From NCBI GenBank assembly GCA_949987705.1, contig OX465281.1:29186942-29250941 (forward strand): a stretch of 64,000 bases of DNA, read 5' to 3'. The translations under genes and the position numbers were made by a program. The notes under the pieces are model-generated. The model did not search any database, was not told where the DNA came from, and saw only the letters and a program-made list of their open reading frames with translations. Numbering within the stretch: position 1 is the stretch's first letter; each line of letters starts with the position of its first letter. This DNA is from Thereva unica. Taxonomy: Eukaryota > Arthropoda > Insecta > Diptera > Therevidae. This document shows, piece by piece, positions 54,979-64,000 of the stretch.

Positions 54979-55963
54979 ATCATTGAAGTTTGATACCTGT
55001 CGGAAAGTAGGCAGGGTTTTAAGTATGTTAAGTGATTTTTTAGTTTTTTTTTTTTTATTTTAGTTTGTTGTCTACACAATGATGATAAAACCGGTTCAAA
55101 TATAACAAAGACTTTAATATCCGGGATAAAGTTGTACTTAGGGAAGTTCTTCAGGGTGTGATCTAGTTGTTTCATCCCAGCGGGAAATTAATCAAGCGCT
55201 GCCAAAAGAAGCAAGAATGTAGCGCTTCCAATTCATATGTTATGGAAGCTCTCTGGAAGCACGCACTTTATACTTACATTTTTTATTTTGTTTTTCTCAA
55301 GTTTTCTCTTATTCCTCTTATTTGGGAAATTTGTGGTTTTTGTACAACCGCGTCAGTTGTGAAATATGTACTATAGCTGGTGAAAACTATAAGTATGTGA
55401 AATTTTATTATTGAACTAGCTGGAACCTGTTGCACCGCGCTGCACCCATCAGAACAAAAAAGGGACAATTGCTTGACCCCGCAGAAACGAAAACGAAATG
55501 TACTTAAAAATGATAGCGATTATATAGGGCCAGAGCGAATCGGTTTTTGACATTCTTGTTGACAAGTTTTGCATGCCTTAACGCAGTGGTCTCTAAACTT
55601 TTTTAACCGCTTACCCTTATGACGAAAATAATCATAACATGTGTCCCCAAGTTTAACGGTAAGAACAGTCGCATGCGACCAGTTGGAAACTAATTTCAAA
55701 TCGGTCTCGTCGACCCTTGTATGGATTCCTAATGCCGTACACGGACAAGGCCACAAAACAGTAGCGTACACGCAATCCTTGTTGCAGATAAGCCGTCTCG
55801 ATGCGAGGAGCCTTACTTACTATGTTCCCATGCAGAGTTTACCCTAGGTTTACTCAGGGTAAGCACCCATAGAAACGGGAGTTAAGTAAATTTTCGTTAA
55901 ATACAAGTAAACTTAACCAAATCAGTCCAGTAAACCTGGGTTTTGCATATGTATGTGTGAGTG
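54979..55963. other. No gene recognised
   Basis: Only short frames. Nothing recognisable. Confidence 0.5.
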
Positions 55964-56676
55964 CAGGGCCGGACTATCGCCTACGCCAACAACGCCATGG
56001 CGTAGGGCGGCACATTGCTAGGGGCGGCAATAATGTGGAAAATTTTTTTTTTTAATATTTTGGAATGAAATTTTTTTTATTTTTTTTTTAATACATACAA
56101 TTCTACGGTTTTTAAATTAGTACTTTTCGAGCTTTTTTCTGAGCAAAATCGTCAATTAACAATTCGACATCTAGAGATCGATTAAGCTCAGCTTCAATGC
56201 ACAATATTGCAAATGAATTAAGTCTTTCGTCACCTACACTGGCACGTAAATAATTTTTTATTCTCTTTAACCTTGCGGAAATCTCGAAGTTTGGGATCCC
56301 GCAACTTAGAAGATTCATTACTTCCTCGAGATGGTTTAACGAAGAAACGACATTTTAACATCAAGTTTAAAGTGGGATCACTATGGTATCACAATGGGCC
56401 TATCCTTCTGGCCTAAGTGTGTGGGCTTGAACCAAAAGCTCAGCCATATCTAACCTAACCTAACCTAACACTGAGAAAGATCTTTCACCACTACAATTAT
56501 ATAATAATTGTATAAAATCATTATATTAAATAATCATATAATATGTTATAATATTATTATCATTATATTTACCCTATATATATAGGTAAAAAATTTAAGT
56601 TTCCAAAAACGCTAGCCTTAAGGAAGCGGCAACTTGCGATTGGCGTGGGGGCGGCACTTGGTCTAGTCCGGCCCTG
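55964..56676 (-). mobile_element. hAT element 2 with perfect 8-bp target duplication
   Basis: TIRs CAGGGCCGGACTA and TAGTCCGGCCCTG are flanked by TGTGAGTG (55956-55963, 56677-56684). It is the same family as hAT element 1, in reverse orientation. About 200 bases at 56272-56470, including a CCTAA run at 56450-56470, have no counterpart in element 1. Confidence 0.93.
56109..56271 (-). pseudogene. hAT transposase C-terminal fragment, second copy
   Basis: LKRIKNYLRASVGDERLNSF, then AILCIEAELNRSLD and IDDFAQKKARK, matches 28475-28657 apart from a few substitutions. The GERSFS part is displaced by the extra ~200-base segment. Confidence 0.85.
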
Positions 56677-56684
56677 TGTGAGTG

Positions 56685-58709
56685 TCCATTACTGCTCATA
56701 TACCAACGGCGACGTAGTGTAAAATTATTAACCTACTAGTTTAACACAGAGCCCTCACGGAAACAGCATCGAGTTACTCTTGAGGGAAACACAGTAATAA
56801 CTGCTTATTATGCTTATTCCCAAATGTTGTAGTTCTGAAGTTGGCGGTAAATTAGATTTAATTTCAATTCTGTCAGTATAACCCCTCCATGAGCAAAAGC
56901 TCTTTAATTTTTTCGCTCAATTTTCTATATATCTGCCACCTAGTTGTCGATTTTAGTTGAGCTATATGTGCTTTCTTATGTTTTTTTGTTGTTTTCTAGT
57001 ACTTGACCGTTGATATTGGGATATAAATTCATACCTATGTATAAAGGCCCGTTTACATCCAAAACGTAAAGTGAAAACGCAAATTGTAACTCTTTTATCG
57101 CATAGAAATTTGTACACTTTTCACTCTGTTACACGGACGTGGATTCAAAGTTGGTGGATCGAGAGGTAGTTATACAAATTGCTCTGCACTGCACAACAAT
57201 GGTGATTTTGCTGAAATAACTCCATCCAACACAACGATTATTGTTATATCTGATATACACCAATGCTGTAACTGAACTAATAAGAGAATAAAGTCTAAGT
57301 TAGTATCGTATGCTTGGTTTTTACATGACAACTTAGTTGTGAGAAACGATTGCATATATTTCTTCGCAAGCTCGAAAAGAAATGCTATCCAAATGTCTAA
57401 AAGAAATTCTAAAAATAATAATCATGGGTTATTCTGAAGCGACAAAATGTGCTTACCTACTTATTAGGCTCTTCATCCAGAATGCGGCCCTGGCTTGTAG
57501 CAGCTACACTCTTTCCCAGTCCCCATTCCGGGCTTAGTTTTCCTAAGGTCTGAGGTCCTGGCTTACGCCATCCTTCTAAAAGAAGTCTGGTCTAATCCAC
57601 TGTTGCATCCCGAAAATCCTACCACGAAAGACTTTTGCAGCATTTCGTCATTCGTAGATACGAGCTAGATGTTATGCTAACGGAATCTACTGAGATGTAT
57701 TTCTACCCTTGTTACAACCGCGACCGCCGAGCTTTCGACTTTGGTCGTGAAAAGCGATCTGAATGGTCTATGCTGTGATAGTGTACCTAGTCCTCGATCA
57801 CATGCGGCAGAACATTTCTTCAGAATGGGGCTTAAAGGTCAAAAGTGATTTTTGTCTCCATTGGGTGGTCGACGACTATTATTGACCAAAAGTAAGCTAA
57901 AAGTGCTACTACCTCGAATTTATGTTTCCCAACTTTTATTGTGAGACCGGTGTTATAGATGGCTTCACGCCCGCAGTTTTTGTGCCCCTAGCTCAACTCA
58001 GAATCTGTACTTGGCTTGTCACATTGCATCACTATGAACAATAATGGAACTTGTTAAGCGCTGTTAAACATGTTTTTGTACAAAAGCCATATAGAGCCTT
58101 GGATAGGACTGCCGATGCAGGTTTCACTGGATCACCCACATCATGCAAGTGCTTCCTGCTTTTTTGTGCCCATTATTTGAACTGGGTTCCGGCCAAAGTT
58201 GTTAAGGTGCATGCGCAGTTGTTTCGGATGCTTCATTAATCTGTCGCCAATGGGAACAAGAGTTTGGCCTTTTTGACCAACTTTCCTCCCCGTCAGATGT
58301 CAAAAGATCACCTCGATCAATTGGTTTTGTATCTTCATTCCGCGGAGAGCAAATTTTGGTTTGCTAACATCGGTGAAAACCTTGATGCTGAGCCTCTTGA
58401 ATTTTGCAAGATAACTATGTATATTCTACTGAGGATAGGAATCTCCGAAACTTGCAGTTTAGCGTCAGCATATGACCCCACCCCCTGTTTTCGCTCCCAA
58501 GAATTGAAGTAAACAATCGCCTTCAATGCTTTTGTCCACCTCAGTTGTGTTTAAGTCGATTACTCCGTAGTCAGTTCACGGCTTAAGAAAGTTGACCGAT
58601 AATATTTCTATGATTATGCTGGGTGCTACTATGTAGCATTCCACTGATGACTATCCACTAAAAGCTTTGTAAATCCATCATTTATAACAAAATTTACCTT
58701 CATTTGCAG
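56685..58709. other. No gene recognised; includes the intron upstream of the SLC6 coding exons
   Basis: No coding exon was found. The region just before 58710 ends as a splice acceptor, so part of this is intron of the transporter gene, and an upstream non-coding exon is expected. Confidence 0.5.
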
Positions 58710-59493
58710 CAGACATTATGGAAACCCATGAAAATCCAGCCTTCATCGGCGATACAGGAAAACAGGAACACACAAAAGAACATACAAATCACAATAGTGA
58801 TCCACCGATCGAAATTACTGACGGTAGTAACGTAAGTACTAAAAAATAAAAAAATAAAAAATATAAAACCAATCAAAAAATTAATTTTAGACCACACCTC
58901 CAAAAAAAGAAGAAAGAGAACTATGGGGTAAAGAAATTGAATTCCTGCTCTCATGTATCGCAATGTCAGTTGGACTAGGAAACGTTTGGAGGTTCCCTTT
59001 CACAGCGCTAGAGAATGGTGGCGGCGCCTTCCTTATACCATACCTCATAGTATTATTTCTAGTTGGTAAGCCTATTTATTATCTAGAAATGTTAATTGGA
59101 CAGTTCTCAAGCCGAGGATCTGTTAAAGTCTATGACTTATGTCCAGCCATGAGAGGTAAGATCTACAAAAATACAAAATAATAATTATTAATATTATATG
59201 AAAATTTGCATTAATTTTGTAATATTATACTTACGTGCATTGTGGTTATATTTAGGAGTTGGATGTGGTCAAGTAATATCAATAGCAGTTGTTACTACTT
59301 ATTATGCATCCTTAATGGGCATGACTGTTATATATTTTGTGGCATCCTTTAAAAGTGTCCTGCCATGGAGTGTTTGTAAAGATGAATGGAATGCCGATTG
59401 TATATCGTCTAATGAAAAAAATACAAGCCTGCTGCCATATGATAATAGCACGAATATTGGTAATCCCACTTCATCAGCTGAACTATATTTCTT
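58710..59493 (+). CDS. SLC6 sodium-dependent amino-acid transporter, first three coding exons (partial)
   Basis: Exon 1 is 58710-58831 (ATG 58718) after acceptor CATTTGCAG. Exon 2 is 58891-59155 after a 59-bp intron. Exon 3 is 59256-59493, ending at donor GTAAGT. Phases join cleanly: AMRG/VGCGQ across intron 2. The protein starts [13 protein letters not shown], then a polar N-tail. TM1 has the sodium/substrate motif [13 protein letters not shown]2 [14 protein letters not shown], and TM3 runs from VGCGQ to FVASF. A large extracellular loop has the conserved Cys pair ([13 protein letters not shown]) and glycosylation sites NTS and NST, ending SSAELYFL. It most resembles insect nutrient amino-acid transporters at the plasma membrane. 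TM4 onward are not found before 64000, so the gene continues outside or is broken. Confidence 0.9.
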
Positions 59494-59929
59494 GTAAGTT
59501 AATGTAAATTATTTGTAGTTTAGTTTTGCATGTTTTTCATAGTTTCTTTTTTAACACACATCATTTGCTACATTTAAATCTTGCTGTAGACTAATTTAAT
59601 GGTGACTTTGCTTAATAGTAGAAATAGAGTAAACCCTTCTAACACAGAAAGCGCACTTCTCAGCTAGACCAACAGAAAACGTAACCGGTCACGTGAAATT
59701 AAAAAGACTCCTTTACTAATGCTCACAACACATTAATATTATTGTTAACATTAACGAACATGAGATTGACAGGTTCAAATCTGCCGTAATTCGTGTTAGA
59801 GGGGTTGATTTGTCAAAGAGGTGGCCCTCTCAGATTATAACGACTTCCTCTAAACGACGCACGGCGATCTAGAAAACCTGAGTCAACCTCAGGAGTCAAG
59901 GAGCTGACGAACAAATGCAACATCGGCCA
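59494..59929. other. Probable SLC6 intron
   Basis: It follows a good donor (GTAAGTTAATG). No further exon is visible. Confidence 0.45.
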
Positions 59930-60200
59930 GCTCAGGATGCTGGTGAATAGAGCTTAAGTTGAGTAACTTAAGCCGGGTTTCATATGGGTGGAAGAACTAA
60001 TGGGGTTTTCCTCGGAAGACGATTCAGTGCGAATCGAACGAACTTTCGTTGGACCGATTCAATAGTTCTAATATGCGAAGAGTAGTGAGGAGACAAAACC
60101 TGAGACGCATATTCGAGTAATAGTCTGACAAGAGAAATGTAAAGATGTTTAGTGATCAAGGGGATGTTAAATTCTTTGGGCCACCTTTTTATAAAATCCA
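59930..60200 (-). mobile_element. LINE-B-type remnant
   Basis: Minus strand gives KRWPKEFNIPLITKHLYISL, VRLLLEYASQVLSPHYSS, RTIESVQRKFVRFALN and LPPI. This parallels LINE-B (VVRPILEYACTIWDP, RIESIQRKFLLFALR), with stops. Confidence 0.75.
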
Positions 60201-60221
60201 GGACTAAACTACCTATTTATA

Positions 60222-62128
60222 CGATCAGCTTCAACAGACGCTGGATTTGATACCTTGAACCGAATTAATGATACTCGCGGGGGACTTCGTCGGGAGCAGA
60301 TCGAACCGGCTGGGAAGGAACCATGGGCAAATTCGGACACGGAGTAATTAACGACAACGGCTTACGCCTGCTTTCATTCGCATCGTCAAGCAACTTGATC
60401 GTTGGCAACAATATTTTCCATCATCCACTTAAACACCAACTCACCTGGCGAAATCCATCCGGCAACGACTCGGCGATGTTAGACTACGTTTTGATCAACG
60501 CAAGATTCCGATCGACGCCTAAAGACTCACGTGCATTGCGTGGACCCGATTGCGAATCGGACCATTATCTTGTTGGAGCGAAATTGCAGATGCGATTACA
60601 AAGAGCAAAGAAAACGGCACCTCCACCAGCCAAGAAGAATTGGACGTGCCTACGGAATCCGGCCATCGGGCGAGAGTTTCAAATGGCATTATCTATCCAA
60701 CAAATTCGTGGCGCTCGCAATACCAGACGATATCGATGTAGAAGAAAGACGATTGTCGGAGTCTATTGTGGAGTGTGCAATGGAGTTATATCCATCTATC
60801 CGTAAAAGGACGCAGCTATGGATCTCGGACAGCTGTCTGGACCTCGTCGATCAGCGGAAACGAATGAAACACGTACTTTCAGCAATACCGAAGATGGAAC
60901 AAAGAAGTTCGACAGGAAATGAAATCGGAACGCGAAGCGTACTGGAATAACGTTGCGGCCGGTTAGCGGGCAAGACAACGTCAACAAACGACAACATAAA
61001 AAAATCGGATGGAACTTTTGTGGAGACGGTGGAGAGAATTCTTCCACCAGTTGTATACAACCATAATCCACCGCAAGGTGCAGCACCCGAACCGCCGATT
61101 ATCGAACAGCCGACGAATCGATACCGAACCGACAATTATCGAGATGAATAAAATCGGCAATAAAATCGCTGAAAAATGGAAAAGCGCCGGGAATAGATCA
61201 AGCAACCGCTGAGAAACTGATGGACGACTCGGAGTTCGATACGACGGCAACAACTTCGTAACCGACTTAATGTTCGTAAACGATAGCGCCGTCTTCGCCG
61301 ACACGGATGCCGAAGCAACGGACATCTTATATGACATTTCCCGCATCGCCCAGTCATACGGGTTAAAAATCAATGCGGAAAAGACCAAAGTCCTCACAAC
61401 GGAGGTACCGAGGGCCAGTATTCACCTCGATGGAACCCAAATCGAACAGGTTTCGAGGTTCAAATATTTGGGATCATTGGTTGAGGAAACGAAAGTAGCA
61501 TCGACGCCCGACGTTCACAGCCGCATCGGCCAGGCAATAGCTACCTTCGCCTCGATCAAGTGGTGCATATGGAAACGAACAAATATTTCCATCAAAACAA
61601 AAGTACGCATTTACCGAACGTTGACCCTTCCGATTCTTCTTTACGGATGTGGACGTAGACACTGCTCAAACTGGACGTTAAGAAGCTCGTGGTCTTCCAA
61701 ATGCGATGCTTGAGGCAGATCCTCGATGTCTCACTACGCGATCGCTTTCGAAACGAGACAGTCAGACAAAGAGGCGATCAACAGACACTGATCGAAGAAG
61801 AAATTCAAAAACGTCGACTACGGCGGTTTGGACATGTTTGCCGATTGGATGATGACCGCTTGCCACGTAAACTTCTCTGGCGAGACCGTCCCGCAGGCTG
61901 GAGAATCCAGCGATCGCCACCGAAGAAAACCTGTCTAAAGAATATCGAGGGTGACCTAAGGAATCAACGATTATCAGTTACCGAGGCTCGAGACGTCGCC
62001 AAAAAGGGGTAAGAATGGAAACGAATCGTGAATAGAGTTCGAGACCCGCCGGCACCGACAGCAGCGTATCCGTTGCGGGGACGTCCCGATCATACCGCCA
62101 GCTAACGGACCATAGAAGAAGAATAAGA
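60222..62128 (+). mobile_element. RTE-clade LINE remnant, second copy
   Basis: It starts inside the endonuclease (NDNGLRLLSFASSSNLIVGN, LTWRNPSGNDSAMLDYVLIN, CESDHYLVGAKLQMRL, 60353-60600). A decayed linker follows. The RT palm then has FVNDSAVFADTDAEA where FADD or YADD is expected (61270-61320), so catalysis is lost. The C-terminal part reads VSRFKYLGSLVEE, LPILLYGC and RLRRFGHVCRLDDDRLPRKL, and the 3' end is GAAGAAGAATAAGAAGG. Several frame changes. Its start CGATCAGCTTCAACAGACG matches the truncation-side sequence of the copy at 21228. Confidence 0.82.
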
Positions 62129-64000
62129 AGGAATGCGTCTCGAATTTTTTTATATCTGAGGAACACCCGAAGTTGAAGTTGAAGCGTTTACGTGATGAGA
62201 TCTATTACGGGTACGCGGAACGAAACCCTTGCTAAGCGCCCCAGCAGGCCAGAAACCAGGGTCTAAGAGAATCTCGATAGTAACAGGCGGTGCAGACAAA
62301 ATAAAAGATGCAACTGGCTTGAAAGCCTTGCTTAACAGTCATAAACAAAAACAGAATCTAAAAAACATCGAAATACTATAAACAATTTTATTTGTTTCAC
62401 CCACCTTAATGTTGCTGACTAAAACTCGGCATCAGGTGAAGAAACGCCAATTTTTTTAAGGTGACAAAATTCATTTAACTTTCAATTTCTTTAAATGAAT
62501 GGAAATGACGAACACGAATTAAGTAAAGAGTTTAACGACATTTTTTGTGCGAAACACACTTTATATATGGCGAACTTGGGCCATTCATCGGTTTGTTCAT
62601 AAATTTTCTTTCGTATGGCAAAAAAATAATGGTGTGCCCCTTTTTTGTAACGACTTTTGGCCAGGTAATTGCCCGATACGAGTCCAGTTATTGTATCGAG
62701 TTTCTTCAAAAAACAATTTTTACCTTTTTTGAGAATTTTTTACGATGTTTTTTCTTGTTTATCCTAAAGGTGATTCAGTGCAATCTAAAATGGTACAAAT
62801 GCCGTTAATGTTGTATCAATGAAATATATTAAAATCCTAAAAATTTCTTTTAAACCTTTTCACCTTCTAAATTACTTAATATCACGCATTTATTTCGTCA
62901 TTCATCAATAAAACTCAAAAATCACAGCCGACATAAGTCAATTGCGTTTTCAAATTAATTTGTCGCAACAAAACTCGTGCATTTCATAAATTCGTTTCAA
63001 TTGATCTTTGGATGATTCAATAGCATTAAACTATTGCAAATGTGTTTTTGGTTGTCAATTAAACAAAATTGATTTACAAAAATATTATGATTTATTGATG
63101 ACGAAAGTGTGGAAGAGGATATTTTTTTAACCTGGTCGAGTTTAATATCTGGATAATACTAGTAGGGATTAGGTATTTTCTTCAAATTTCATTTAGCAAT
63201 TTAAATTTTTATTATAAGCCGAAAAAAGGTTAAACCTGTCTGATGTTATTGTAAGCTTGGCAACAATAACTTAATCGGGAACAAACTAAGAATTTTAAAG
63301 GAAAGGATTTGAGAAGAATTAAGGGAATCGTAAACGGTTTTATTGCTTTTTGTTTGTAAGAAATTAAAATGCTGGTGCATCGATGATATTGTGAGTAAAT
63401 AACCAACCAGAATGTATAAGTTTTAAATCTACAGTCGCTATTTATGGAATTAGAGCCACGCCACAACTTAGTTTCATCTATTTTTACTGTCGAAAAGCTT
63501 GTACAAGGTTCTTCGAACAAGAGGTGTCCTTTTAAATTAGGCGCCATTTTTGAACTGTCAAAATACAACTGTCATTACGAAGACATTTGGCAAAGTAAAA
63601 GCTAGGTGGTTTCCAGATGTTGAACATTCGCATGTCGATGCATATTCGCAAAACGCATTAGAATAGGGTAGCATCACAACGAACATGTTGAAAATATCGC
63701 GGAAATGGTGCTTAAAGGGTTTGTAGTAATCATTAAGCTCCTTCTCGCACAACCCGAGTAAAAATAAAAAATGGCCTTTCAGCGGGCGAACACCGGCCGC
63801 TTGGGTTTTTAAGGGACATATGATGACCGTAGAATCTTTAGCCATTTTAAATCCAGGGCGGCCAACTTGATTTCAATGGCCGAGTACTAAGCTGTACACA
63901 TAGAACGGGTATAGGACGAACATGTAAAGTCCAAGTGCATAAAATTTTCGTTATGTACAATCAGCGTTTGGACTATCATACTCAAAGACTACAAATGCAC
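62129..64000. other. No gene recognised
   Basis: Scattered frames of 60-112 codons without recognisable domains. The next SLC6 exons were looked for and not seen. Confidence 0.5.

Overview
This is eukaryotic DNA, almost certainly from an insect and probably a dipteran. It is AT-rich, with short introns and GT-AG splice sites. It has one partial SLC6 amino-acid transporter gene, a tRNA-derived SINE, hAT, PIF/Harbinger-like and RTE elements, and LTR retrotransposons whose primer-binding sites match tRNA-Lys. I see no bacterial genes, CRISPR array or operon. The species call is inference.

The window is mostly a transposon graveyard with two young-looking Ty3/gypsy-type retrotransposons. Element E1 (plus strand, from before base 1 to 11179) has a structured leader, gag, a -1 frameshift, pol, five tandem 166-174-bp repeats, a second leader-like block, a tRNA-Lys-like sequence and a 2.8-kb 3' LTR. 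Element E2 (minus strand, 42724-54513) has gag, the same frameshift device, pol, a tRNA-Lys-like sequence and two near-identical 1.79-kb LTRs with an AGTG target duplication. A 2181-bp TIR transposon (D1) has inserted into its 3' LTR. A third member of the lineage is a solo LTR (34976-36890, target duplication CTCT). All LTRs start TGTAACGG and end TTACA.

Between these lie: at least five degraded or 5'-truncated copies of one LINE (LINE-A); an RTE-clade LINE (19828-23430, minus) split by a second LINE (LINE-B) with an open reverse transcriptase frame and by a 354-bp MITE; a second RTE copy (60222-62128); two hAT elements with perfect 8-bp target duplications, one hosting a LINE-A; three loci of a tRNA-derived SINE; and several MITEs with 3-bp target duplications. 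The single-copy gene is the 5' part of an SLC6 transporter (58710-59493). Its next exons are not visible before the window ends, and LINE remnants lie in the downstream intron or flank.

The strongest novel signal is a tRNA-Lys-like module just upstream of the 3' LTR in both E1 and E2, elements whose primer-binding sites match tRNA-Lys. They also share an 18-nt leader hairpin (CAGGCG, 6-nt loop, CGCCTG) and a G GGA AAC frameshift site with a well-placed downstream stem.
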